Assembly: GCF_023091745.1 (NCBI RefSeq)
Contig: NW_026291484.1
Span: 310,001-374,000 of the forward strand
Reading direction: 5' to 3'
DNA: 64,000 nucleotides
From: Budorcas taxicolor
Lineage: Eukaryota; Chordata; Mammalia; Artiodactyla; Bovidae
A program made the translations under genes and the position numbers. The notes under the pieces were generated by a model, which did no database searches, was not told the origin of the DNA, and worked only from the letters and a program-made list of their open reading frames with translations. Of this stretch, positions 1 to 10,800 are shown one piece after another. The stretch's first letter is position 1. Each line of letters opens with the position of its first letter.

Positions 1-46
1 ACGACCCTGGAGTTCCTCTCGCCGTTCCTGTTGAGAGGGCCTCCTC
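1..46. repeat. Partial monomer at left edge
   Basis: These 46 bases are the last part of a monomer in the phase used here. They match the bases just before every later TTGAGATGCGACGG anchor, for example 817-862. The array therefore continues beyond the left edge of the window. Confidence 0.95.
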
Positions 47-350
47 TTGAGATGCGACGGGAACGCCGGGAACTCTTTCCCGACGAAGCAGGGAAAGGAT
101 CCCTCATCTCGAGCTACGAGGCGGAAACGGGGCTCCTCTGGATGTGGGCGGGACCCTCGTGATTCCTCTCGAGTGGAGACGGGTATGTCGGGGAACTTCT
201 TGATTTGCACCAAGGGTGTGAAGGACCCTTTCGAAGTTCCAGAGGTGAGGTGTGATCAGCCTCGAGACGCCTCAGCGGAAATGGGCCTCATCTCGCCTGG
301 AGGGGAGAACCTCTTGTATTTTCTCGAGTTGAGGCAGGTCTTCTCGAGTT
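13..350. repeat. Degenerate ~31-bp subrepeats within the monomer
   Basis: A pyrimidine-rich core resembling TTCCTCTCGAG recurs at about 13, 41, 71, 101, 133, 163, 195, 226, 257, 287 and 319, so successive spacings are 28-32 bases. Each core is usually followed by a G-rich segment. The register becomes harder to follow toward the 3' part, although similar cores reappear there (for example CCTCTCCCG near 434 and CCTCTCCAG near 495). Ancestral 31-bp units are a known property of the bovine 1.715 and related pecoran satellites, which supports the family call. The same pattern repeats in every monomer; only the first copy is annotated. Confidence 0.8.
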
Positions 351-570
351 ACGACGGGGACCTCAGGGACCCGCTCTGGTGGCCTCAGGAAAGGCCAGTC
401 CCCATGCGAGTTGCTAGGGGACTTCTCGGGATTCCTCTCCCGTCCATACCGGGGCCTCAGTCCTTGTGTGGAGTCGGGGCCGGAACCTGAGGATTCCTCT
501 CCAGTGTTGCCATGGATCTTGGGGTGCTTCTGAGTCTCCCCAGGGGAGTCAGGCCTCGTCTCGAGTGGGG

Positions 571-584
571 GCATGCACGTGCGC
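571..584. other. Alternating purine-pyrimidine tract (Z-DNA-prone)
   Basis: Fourteen bases, GCATGCACGTGCGC, alternate strictly between purine and pyrimidine. The tract contains an SphI site and recurs in almost every monomer, with occasional single-base breaks (for example near 39012 and 49621). Such tracts can adopt the left-handed Z form under supercoiling; that is general knowledge and not shown by the sequence. Confidence 0.6.
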
Positions 585-623
585 TTTCCTCCCGAGCTGC
601 AGCAGTAGTGTCACGCTTCCTGT

Positions 624-629
624 CACGTG
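624..629. other. CACGTG palindrome, upstream copy
   Basis: An E-box palindrome in the context TGTCACGTGGAT recurs in nearly every monomer. It matches the core bound by bHLH-leucine-zipper factors such as USF and MYC/MAX, but there is no evidence here for any regulatory role. Confidence 0.45.
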
Positions 630-644
630 GATCCGGGGATCTGT

Positions 645-709
645 GGCTTTCCCTCGAGGCTGTCCCTCGAGGCTTTCCCACGAGGCTTTCCCACAGGGCT
701 GTGCCACGT
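645..709. repeat. Internal 13-bp minisatellite, five units
   Basis: Five adjacent 13-bp units occupy 645-657, 658-670, 671-683, 684-696 and 697-709. The first four follow GGCTKTCCCWCRR closely; the fifth (GGCTGTGCCACGT) is more diverged. The block recurs in every monomer. It is superimposed on the older 31-bp pattern and is the site of two later expansions to six units (24370-24447 and 34990-35067). Confidence 0.9.
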
Positions 710-710
710 G
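705..710. other. CACGTG palindrome, downstream copy
   Basis: A second E-box palindrome lies 81 bases after the first, overlapping the end of the 13-bp block. It is conserved in most monomers. It is lost in at least two by substitution (CACCTG near 7231 and CACGTGGC context near 50568 keeps it altered downstream only). Some monomers gain a third CACGTG through a T-to-A change, for example at 9129-9134. Confidence 0.4.
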
Positions 711-2499
711 CCACCTTGGTGTGAGTCGATCCTCGGCGTGAAAGACGAGCCGGTGAAGGGAAAAGAGCTTCCTCTGGAATGGACTGAGACAACTGGGGGA
801 CTCTTGGAATGGTGGCACGACCCTGGAGTTCCTCTCGCCGTTCCTGTAGAGAGGGCCTCCTCTTGAGATGCGACGGGAACGCCGGGAACACTTTCCCGAC
901 GAAGCAGGGAAAGGATCCCTCATCTCGAGCTACGAGGCGGAAACAGGGCTCCTCTGGATGTGGGCGGGACCCTCGTGATTCCTCTCGAGTGGAGACGGGT
1001 ATGTCGGGGAACTTCTTGATTTGCACCAAGGGTGTGAAGGACCCTTTCGAAGTTCCAGAGGTGAGGTGTGAGCAGCCTCGAGACGCCTCAGCGGAAATGG
1101 GCCTCATCTCGCCTGGAGGGGAGAACCTCTTGTATTTTCTCGAGTTGAGGCAGGTCTTCTCGAGTTACGACGGGGACCTCAGGGACCCGGTCTGGTGGCC
1201 TCAGGAAAGGCCAGTCCCCATGCGAGTTGCTAGGGGACCTATCGGGATTCCTCTCCCGTCCATGCCGGGGCCTCAGTCCTTGTGTGGAGTCGGGGCCGGA
1301 CCTGAGGATTCCTCTCCAGTGTTGCCATGGATCTTGGGGTGCTTCTGAGTCTCCCCAGGGGAGTCAGGCCTCGTCTCGAGTGGGGGCATGCACGTGCGCT
1401 TTCCTCCCAAGCTGCAGCAGTAGGGTCACGCTTCCTGTCACGTGGATCAAGGGATCTGTGGCTTTCCCTCGAGGCTGTCCCTCGAGGCTTTCCCACGAGG
1501 CTTTCCCACAGGGCTGTGCCACGTGCCACCTTGGTGTGAGTCGATCCTCGGCGTGAAAGACGAGCCGGTGAAGGGAAAAGAGGTTCCTCTGGAATGGACT
1601 GAGACATCTGGGGGGCTCTTGGAATGGTGGCACGACACTGGAGTTCCTCTCGCCGTTCCTGTAGAGAGGGCCTCCTCTTCAGATGCGACGGGAACGCCGG
1701 GAACTCTTTCCCGACGAAGTAGGGAAAGGATCCCTCATCTCGAGCTACGAGGCGGAAACGGGGCTCCTCTGGATGTGGGCGGGACCCTCGTGATTCCTCT
1801 CGAGTGGAGACGGCTAGGTCGGGGAACTTCTTGCTTTGCACCAAGGGTGTGAAGGACCCTTTCGAAGTTCCAGAGGTGAGGTGTGATCAGCCTCGAGACG
1901 CCTCAGCGGAAATGGGCCTCATCTCGCCTGGAGGGGAGAACCTCCTGGATTTTCTCGAGTTGCGGCAGGTCTTCTCGAGTTACGACGGGGACCACAGGGA
2001 CACACTCTGGTGGCCTCAGGAAAGGCCAGTCCCCATGCGAGTTGCTAGGGGACCTCTCGGGATTCCTCTCCCGTCCATGCCGGGGCCTCAGTCCTTGTGT
2101 GGAGTCGGGGCCGGAACCTGAGGATTCCTCTCCAGTGTTGCCATGGATCTTGGGGAGCTTCTGAGTCTCCCCAGGGGAGTCAGGCCTCGTCTCGAGTGGG
2201 GGCATGCACGTGCGCTTTCCTCCCGAGCTGCAGCAGTAGTGTCACGCTTCCTGTCACGTGGATCAAGGGATCTGTGGCTTTCCCTCGAGGCTGTCCCTCG
2301 AGGCTTTCCCACGAGGCTTTCCCACAGGGCTGTGCCACGTGCCACCTTGGTGTGAGTCGATCCTCGGCGTGAAAGACGAGCCGGTGAAGGGAAAAGAGGT
2401 TCCTCTGGAATGGACTGAGACATCTGGGGGACTCTTGGAATGGTGGCACGACCCTGGAGTTCCTCTCGCCGTTCCTGTTGAGAGGGCCTCCTCTTGAGA

Positions 2500-3770
2500 T
2501 GCGACGGGAACGCCGGGAACTCTTTCCCGACGAAGTAGGGAAAGGATCCCTCATCTCGAGCTACGAGGTGGAAACGGGGCTCCTCTGGATGTTGGCGGGA
2601 CCCTCGTGATTCCTCTCGAGTGGAGACGGCTAGGTCGGGGAACTTCTTGATTTGCACCAAGGGTGTGAAGGACCCTTTCGAAGTTCCAGAGGTGAGGTGT
2701 GATCAGCCTCGAGACACCTCAGCGGAAATGGGCCTCATCTCGCCTGGAGGGGAGAACGTCCTGGATTTTCTACAGTTGCGGCAGGTCTTCTCGAGTTACG
2801 ACGGGGACCACAGGGACCCGCTCTGGTGGTCTCAGGAAAGGCCAGTCCCCATGTGAGTTGCTAGGGGACCTCTCGGGATTCCTCTCCCGTCCATGCCGGG
2901 GCCTCAGTCCTTGTGTGGAGTCGGGGCCGTTAACCTGAGGATTCCTCTCCAGTGTTGCCATGGATCTTGGGGTGCTTCTGAGTCTCCCCAGGGGAGTCAG
3001 GCCTCGTCTCGAGTGGGGTCATGCACGTGCGCTTTCCTCCTGAGCTGCAGCAGTAGTGTCACGCTTCCTGTCACGTGGATCAAGGGATCTGTGGCTTTCC
3101 CTCGAGGCTGTCCCTCGAGGCTTTCCCACGAGGCTTTCCCACAGGGCTGTGCCACGTGCCACCTTGGTGTGAGTCGATCCTCGGCGTGAAAGACGAGCCG
3201 GTGAAGGGAAAAGAGGTTCCTCTGGAATGGACTGAGACATCTGGGGGACTCTTGGAATGGTGGCACGACCCTGGAGTTCCTCTCGCCGTTCCTGTTGAGA
3301 GGGCCTCCTCTTGAGATGCGACGGGAACGCTGGGAACTCTTTCCCGACGAAGCAGGTAAAGGATCCCTCATCTCGAGCTACGAGGCGGAAACGGGGCTCC
3401 TCTGGATGTGGGCGGGACCCTCGTGATTCCTCTCGAGTGGAGACGGGTATGTCGGGGAACTTCTTGATTTGCACCAAGGGTGTGAAGGACCCTTTCGAAG
3501 TTCCAGAGGTGAGGTGTGATCAGCCTCGAGACGCCTCAGCGGAAATGGGCCTCATCTCGCCTGGAGGGGAGAACCTCTTGTATTTTCTCGAGTTGAGGCA
3601 GGTCTTCTCGAGTTACGACGGGGACCTCAGGGACCCGGTCTGGTGGCCTCAGGAAAGGCCAGTCCCCATGCGAGTTGCTAGGGGACTTCTCGGGATTCCT
3701 CTCCCGTCCATGCCGGGGCCTCAGTCCTTGTGTGGAGTCGGGGCTGGAACCTGAGGATTCCTCTCCAGTG
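2500..3770. repeat. Higher-order repeat copy 1 (five-monomer offset 4078)
   Basis: This stretch shares a run of rare variants with the stretch 4078 bases to the right. They include GATGTTGGCGGG (about 2589), GACACCTCAG (about 2712), a CTACAGTTG change, CCATGTGAG (about 2849), a one-base insertion creating GTTAAC (2929-2934), GAACGCTGGG (about 3326), CAGGTAAAGG and GGGCTGGAACC (about 3742). The shared set indicates that a block of about five monomers was duplicated as a unit. The two copies differ by a few substitutions. Confidence 0.85.
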
Positions 3771-6577
3771 TTGCCATGGATCTTGGGGTGCTTCTGAGTC
3801 TCCCCAGGGGAGTCAGGCCTCGTCTCGAGTGGGGGCATGCACGTGCGCTTTCCTCCCAAGCTGCAGCAGTAGGGTCACTCTTCCTGTCACGTGGATCAAG
3901 GGATCTGTGGCTTTCCCTCGAGGCTGTCCCTCGAGGCTTTCCCACGAGGCTTTCCCACAGGGCTGTGCCACGTGCCACCTTGGTGTGAGTCGATCCTCGG
4001 CGTGAAAGACGAGCCGGTGAAGGGAAAAGAGGTTCCTCTGGAATGGACTGAGACATCTGGGGGACTCTTGGAATGGTGGCACGACCCTGGAGTTCCTCTC
4101 GCCGTTCCTGTTGAGAGGGCCTCCTCTTGAGATGCGACGGGAACGCCGGGAACTCTTTCCCGACGAAGTAGGGAAAGGATCCCTCATCTCGAGCTACGAG
4201 GTGGAAACGGGGTTCCTCTGGATGTGGGCGGGACCCTCGTGATTCCTCTCGAGTGGAGACGGCTAGGTCGGGGAACTTCTTGATTTGCACCAAGGGTGTG
4301 AAGGACCCTTTTGAAGTTCCAGAGGTGAGGTGTGATCAGCCTCGAGACGCCTCAGCGGAAACGGGCCTCATCTCGCCTGGAGGGGAGAACCTCTTGGATT
4401 TTCTCGAGTTGCGGCAGGTCTTCTCGAGTTACGACGGGGACCTCAGGGACCCGCTCTGGTGGCCTCAGGAAGGCCAGTCCCCATGCAAGTTGCTAGGGGA
4501 CCTCTGGGGATTCCTCTCCCGTCCATACCAGGGCCTCAGTCCTTGTGTGGAGTCGGGGCCGGAACCTGAGGATTCCTCTCCAGTGTTGCCATGGATCTTG
4601 GGGAGCTTCTGAGTCTCCCCAGGGGAGTCAGGCCTCGTCTCGAGTGGGGGCATGCACGTGCGCTTTCCTCCTGAGCTGCAGCAGTAGTGTCACGCTTCCT
4701 GTCACGTGGATCAAGGGATCTGTGGCTTTCCATCGAGGCTGTCCTTCGAGGCTTTCCCACGAAGCTTTCCCACAGGGCTGTGCCACGTGCCACCTTGGTG
4801 TGAGTCGATCCTCGGCGTGAAAGACGAGCCGGTGAAGGGAAAAGAGGTTTCTCTGGAATGGACTGAGACATCTGGGGGACTCTTGGAATGGTGGCACGAC
4901 CCTGGAGTTCCTCTCGCCGTTCCTGTTGAGAGGGCCTCCTCTTGAGATGCGACGGGAACGCCGGGAACTCTTTCCCGACGAAGCAGGTAAAGGATCCCTC
5001 ATCTCGAGCTACGAGGCGGAAACGGGGCTCCTCTGGATGTGGGCGGGACCCTCGTGATTCCTCTCGAGTGGAGACGGCTAGGTCGGGGAACTTCTTGATT
5101 TGCACCAAGGGTGTGAAGGAGCCTTTCGAAGTTCCAGAGGTGAGGTGTGATCAGCCTCGAGACGCCTCAGCGGAAATGGGCCTCATCTCGCCTTTAGGGC
5201 AGAACCTCCTGGATTTTCTCGAGTTGCGGCAGGTCTTCTCGAGTTACGACGGGGACCTCAGGGACACGCTCTGGTGGCCTCAGGAAAGGCCAGTCCCCAT
5301 GCGAGTTGCTAGGGGACCTCTCGGGATTCCTCTCCCGTCCATGCCGGGGCCTCAGTCCTTGTGTGGAGTCGGGGCCGAAACCTGAGGATTCCTCTCCAGT
5401 GTTGCCATGGATCTTGGGGTGCTTCTGAGTCTCCCCAGGGGAGTCAGGCCTCGTCTCGAGTGGGGGCATGCACGTGCGCTTTCCTCCCGAGCTGCAGCAG
5501 TAGTGTCACGCTTCCTGTCACGTGGATAAAGGGATCTGTGGCTTTCCCTCGAGGCTGTCCCTCGAGGCTTTCCCACGAGGCTTTCCCACAGGGCTGTGCC
5601 ACGTGCCACCTTGGTGTGAGTCGATCCTCGGCGTGAAAGACGAGCCGGTGAAGGGAAAAGAGGTTCCTCTGGAATGGACTGAGACATCTGGGGGACTCTT
5701 GGAATGGTGGCACGACCCTGGAGTTCCTCTCCCGTTCCTGTAGAGAGGGCCTCCTCTTGAGATGCGACGGGAACGCCGGGAACTCTTTCCCGACGAAGCA
5801 GGGAAAGGATCCCTCATCTCGAGCTACGAGGCGGAAACGGGGCTCCTCTGGATGTGGGCGGGACCCTCGTGATTCCTCTCGAGTGGAGACGGGTATGTCG
5901 GGGAACTTCTTGATTTGCACCAAGGGTGTGAAGGACCCTTTCGAAGTTCCAGAGGTGAGGTGTGATCAGCCTCGAGACGCCTCAGCGGAAATGGGCCTCA
6001 TCTCGCCTGGAGGGGAGAACCTCCTCGATTTTCTCGAGTTCGGCAGGTCTTCTCGTGTTACGACGGGGACCTCAGGGACCCGCTCTGGTGGCCTCAGGAA
6101 AGGCCAGTCCCCATGCGAGTTGCTAGGGGACCTCTCGGGATTCCTCTCCCGTCCATGCCGGGGCCTCAGTCCTTGTGTGGAGTCGGGGCCGGAACCTGAG
6201 GATTCCTCTCCAGTGTTGCCATGGATCTTGGGGTGCTTCCGAGTCTCCCCAGGGGAGTCAGGCCTCGTCTCGAGTGGGGGCATGCACGTGCGCTTTCCTC
6301 CCGAGCTGCAGCAGTAGTGTCACTCTTCCTGTCACGTGGATCAAGGGATCTGTGGCTTTCCCTCGAGGCTGTCCCTCGAGGCTTTCCCACGAGGCTTTCC
6401 CACAGGGCTGTGCCACGTGCCACCTTGGTGTGAGTCGATCCTCGGCGTGAAAGACGAGCCGGTGAAGGGAAAAGAGGTTCCTCTGGAATGGACTGAGACA
6501 TCTGGGGGGCTCTTGGAATGGTGGCACGACCCTGGAGTTCCTCTCGCCGGTCCTGTTGAGAGGGCCTCCTCTTGAGA

Positions 6578-7848
6578 TGCGACGGGAACGCCGGGAACTC
6601 TTTCCCGACGAAGTAGGGAAAGGATCCCTCATCTCGAGCTACGAGGTGGAAACGGGGCTCCTCTGGATGTTGGCGGGACCCTCGTGATTCCTCTCGAGTG
6701 GAGACGGCTAGGTCGGGGAACTTCTTGATTTGCACCAAGGGTGTGAAGGACCCTTTCGAAGTTCCAGAGGTGAGGTGTGATCAGCCTCGAGACACCTCAG
6801 CGGAAATGGGCCTCATCTCGCCTGGAGGGGAGAACGTCCTGGATTTTCTACAGTTGCGGCAGGTCTTCTCGAGTTACGACGGGGACCTCAGGGACCCGCT
6901 CTGGTGGTCTCAGGAAAGGCCAGTCCCCATGTGAGTTGCTAGGGGACCTCTCGGGATTCCTCTCCCGTCCATGCCGGGGCCTCAGTCCTTGTGTGGAGTC
7001 GGGGCCGTTAACCTGAGGATTCCTCTCCAGTGTTGCCATGGATCTTGGGGTGCTTCTGAGTCTCCCCAGGGGAGTCAGGCCTCGTCTCGAGTGGGGGCAT
7101 GCACGTGCGCTTTCCTCCTGAGCTGCAGCAGTAGTGTCACGCTTCCTGTCACGTGGATCAAGGGATCTGTGGCTTTCCCTCGAGGCTGTCCCTCGAGGCT
7201 TTCCCACGAGGCTTTCCCACAGGGCTGTGCCACCTGCCACCTTGGTGTGAGTCGATCCTCGGCGTGAAAGACGAGCCGGTGAAGGGAAAAGAGGTTCCTC
7301 TGGAATGGACTGAGACATCTGGTGGACTCTTGGAATGGTGGCACGACCCTGGAGTTCCTCTCGCCGTTCCTGTTGAGAGGGCCTCCTCTTGAGATGCGAC
7401 GGGAACGCTGGGAACTCTTTCCCGACGAAGCAGGTAAAGGATCCCTCATCTCGAGCTACGAGGCGGAAACGGGGCTCCTCTGGATGTGGGCGGGACCCTC
7501 GTGATTCCTCTCGAGTGGAGACGGGTATGTCGGGGAACTTCTTGATTTGCACCAAGGGTGTGAAGGACCCTTTCGAAGTTCCAGAGGTGAGGTGTGATCA
7601 GCCTCGAGACGCCTCAGCGGAAATGGGCCTCATCTCGCCTGGAGGGGAGAACCTCTTGTATTTTCTCGAGTTGAGGCAGGTCTTCTCGAGTTACGACGGG
7701 GACCTCAGGGACCCGGTCTGGTGGCCTCAGGAAAGGCCAGTCCCCATGCGAGTTGCTAGGGGACTTCTCGGGATTCCTCTCCCGTCCATGCCGGGGCCTC
7801 AGTCCTTGTGTGGAGTCGGGGCTGGAACCTGAGGATTCCTCTCCAGTG
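6578..7848. repeat. Higher-order repeat copy 2 (five-monomer offset 4078)
   Basis: This is the partner of 2500-3770. It carries the same run of rare variants in the same order, including GTTAAC at 7007-7012. The offset is 4078 rather than 4080, because the intervening monomers contain one-base indels (three deletions and one insertion). Confidence 0.85.
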
Positions 7849-10800
7849 TTGCCATGGATCTTGGGGTGCTTCTGAGTCTCCCCAGGGGAGTCAGGCCTCG
7901 TCTCGAGTGGGGGCATGCACGTGCGCTTTCCTCCCGAGCTGCAGCAGTAGTGTCACGCTTCCTGTCACGTGGATCAAGGGATCTATGGCTTTCCCTCGAG
8001 GCTGTCCCTCGAGGCTTTCCCACGAGGCTTTCCCACAGGGCTGTGCCACGTGCCACCTTGGTGTGAGTCGATCCTCGGCGTGAAAGACGAGCCAGTGAGG
8101 GGACAAGAGTTTCCTCTGGAATGGACTGAGACATCTGGGGGACTCTTGGAATGGTGGCACGACCCTGGAGTTCCTCTCGCCGGTCCTGTTGAGAGGGCCT
8201 CCTCTTGAGATGCGACGGGAACGCCGGGAACTCTTTCCCGTCGAAGCAGGGAAAGGATCCCTCATCTCGAGCTACGAGGCGGAAACGGGGCTCCTCTGGA
8301 TGTGGGCGGGACCCTCGTGATTCCTCTCGAGTGGAGACGGCTAGGTCGGGGAACTTCTTGATTTTCACCAAGGGTGTGAAGGACCCTTTCGAAGTTCCAG
8401 AGGTGAGGTGTGATCAGCCTCGAGACGCCTCAGCGGAAATGGGCCTCATCTCGCCTTTAGGGCAGAACCTCCTGGATTTTCTCGAGTTGCGGCAGGTCTT
8501 CTCGAGTTACGACGGGGACCTCAGGGACACGCTCTGGTGGCCTCAGGAAAGGCCAGTCCCCATGCGAGTTGCTAGGGGACCTCTCGGGATTCCTCTCCCG
8601 TCCATGCCGGGGCCTCAGTCCTTGTGTGGAGTCGGGGCCGGAACCTGAGGATTCCTCTCCAGTGTTGCCATGGATCTTGGGGTGCTTCCGAGTCTCCCCA
8701 GGGGAGTCAGGCCTCGTCTCGAGTGGGGGCATGCACGTGCGCTTTCCTCCCGAGCTGCAGCAGTAGTGTCACGCTTCCTGTCACGTGGATCAAGGGATCT
8801 GTGGCTTTCCTCGAGGCTGTCCCTCGAGGCTTTCCCACGAGGCTTTCCCACAGGGCTGTGCCACGTGCCACCTTGGTGTGAGTCGATCCTCGGCGTGAAA
8901 GACGAGCCGGTGAAGGGAAAAGAGGTTCCTCTGGAATGGACTGAGACATCTGGGGGACTCTTGGAATGGTGGCACGACCCTGGAGTTCCTCTCGCCGGTC
9001 CTGTTGAGAGGGCCTCCTCTTGAGATGCGACGGGAACGCCGGGAACTCTTTCCCGACGAATCAGGGAAAGGATCCCTCATCTCGAGCTACGAGGCGGAAA
9101 CGGGGCTCCTCTGGATGTGGGCGGGACCCACGTGATTCCTCTCGAGTGGAGACCCCTAGGTCGGGGAACTTCTTGATTTACACCAAGGGTGTGAAGGACC
9201 CTTTCGAAGTTCCAGAGGTGAGGTGTGATCAGCCTCGAGACGCCTCAGCGGAAATGGGCCTCATCTCGCCTGGAGGGGAGAACCTCCTGGATTTTCTCGA
9301 GTTAAGGCAGGTCTTCTCGAGTTACGACGGGGACCTCAGGGACCCGCTCTGGTGGCCTCAGGAAAGGCCAGTCCCCATGCGAGTTGCTAGGGGACCTCTC
9401 GGGATTCCTCTCCCGTCCATGCCGGGGCCTCAGTCCTTGTGTGGAGTCGGGGCCGGAACCTGAGGATTCCTCTCCAGTGTTGCCATGGATCTTGTGGTGC
9501 TTCTGAGTCTCCCCAGGGGAGTCAGGCCTCGTCTCGAGTGGGGGCATGCACGTGCGCTTTCCTCCCGAGCTGCAGCAGTAGTGTCACGCTTCCTGTCACG
9601 TGGATCAAGGGATCTGTGGCTTTCCCTCGACGCTGTCCCTCGAGGCTTTCCCACGAGGCTTTCCCACAGGGCTGTGCCACGTGCCACCTTGGTGTGAGTC
9701 GATCCTCGGCGTGAAAGACGAGCCAGTGAGGGGACAAGAGTTTCCTCTGGAGTGGACTGAGACATCTGGGGGACTCTTGGAATGGTGGCACGACCCTGGA
9801 GTTCCTCTCGCCGGTCCTGTTGAGAGGGCCTCCTCTTGAGATGCGACGGGAACGCCGGGAACTCTTTCCCGTCGAAGCAGAGAAAGGATCCCTCATCTCG
9901 AGCTACGAGGCGGAAACGGGGCTCCTCTGGATGTGGGCGGGACCCTCGTGATTCCTCTCGAGTGGAGACGGCTAGGTCGGGGAACTTCTTGCTTTGCACC
10001 AAGGGTGTGAAGGACCCTTTCGAAGTTCCAGAGGTGAGGTGTGATCAGCCTCGAGACGCCTCAGCGGAAATGGGCCTCATCTCGCCTTTAGGGCAGAACC
10101 TCCTGGATTTTCTCGAGTTGCGGCAGGTCTTCTCGAGTTACGACGGGGACCTCAGGGACACGCTCTGGTGGCCTCAGGAAAGGCCAGTCCCCATGCGAGT
10201 TGCTAGGGGACCTCTCGGGATTCCTCTCCCGTCCATGCCGGGGCCTCAGTCCCTGTGTGGAGTCGGGGCCGAAACCTGAGGATTCCTCTCCAGTGTTGCC
10301 ATGGATCTTGGGGTGCTTCTGAGTCTCCCCAGGGGAGTCAGGCCTCGTCTCGAGTGGGGGCATGCACGTGCGCTTTCCTCCCGAGCTGCAGCAGTAGTGT
10401 CACGCTTCCTGTCACGTGGATCAAGGGATCTGTGGCTTTCCCTCGAGGCTGTCCCTCGAGGCTTTCCCACGAGGCTTTCCCACAGGGCTGTGCCACGTGC
10501 CACCTTGGTGTGAGTCGATCCTCGGCGTGAAAGACGAGCCAGTGAAGGGAAAAGAGGTTCCTCTGGAATGGACTGAGACATCTGGGGGACTCTTGGAATG
10601 GTGGCACGACCCTGCAGTTCCTCTCGCCGGTCCTGTTGAGAGGGCCTCCTCTTGAGATGCGACGGGAACGCCGGGAACTCTTTCCCGACGAATCAGGGAA
10701 AGGATCCCTCATCTCGAGCTACGAGGCGGAAACGGGGCTCCTCTGGATGTGGGCGGGACCCACGTGATTCCTCTCGAGTGGAGACGGCTAGGTCGGGGAA

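Larger units (their letters stand above)
47..862. repeat. First complete satellite monomer (reference unit)
   Basis: This 816-bp unit is a convenient reference. In order it holds a stretch of ~31-bp degenerate subrepeats, a single TGATCA (253-258), a CCATGG (510-515), an alternating purine-pyrimidine tract with GCATGC (571-584), a CTGCAG (about 598-603), a CACGTG (624-629), five 13-bp units (645-709) and a second CACGTG (705-710). BamHI (GGATCC), PstI, NcoI, SphI and BclI sites recur in nearly every unit, so each enzyme would give an ~0.8-kb ladder. CTCGAG recurs several times per unit. Private features include an extra GGATCC at about 629 caused by a substitution. Monomers 1, 2, 5 and 10 share a TTGTATTTT variant (near 314 here) instead of the commoner form with GGATTTT. 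Confidence 0.95.

Noticed and set aside
47..490. Recurrent 147-codon open frame (and a 190-codon frame on the minus strand, for example 2088-2660)
   Set aside because: It repeats once per satellite unit, overlaps other open frames on both strands, often relies on a non-ATG start, and is broken by stops in some monomers (for example GTGTAG near 41103). No recognisable domain is present.
645..709. Rho-independent terminator or hairpin in the 13-bp block
   Set aside because: The units are direct repeats. CTCGAG palindromes are short, and no stem followed by a T run is seen.
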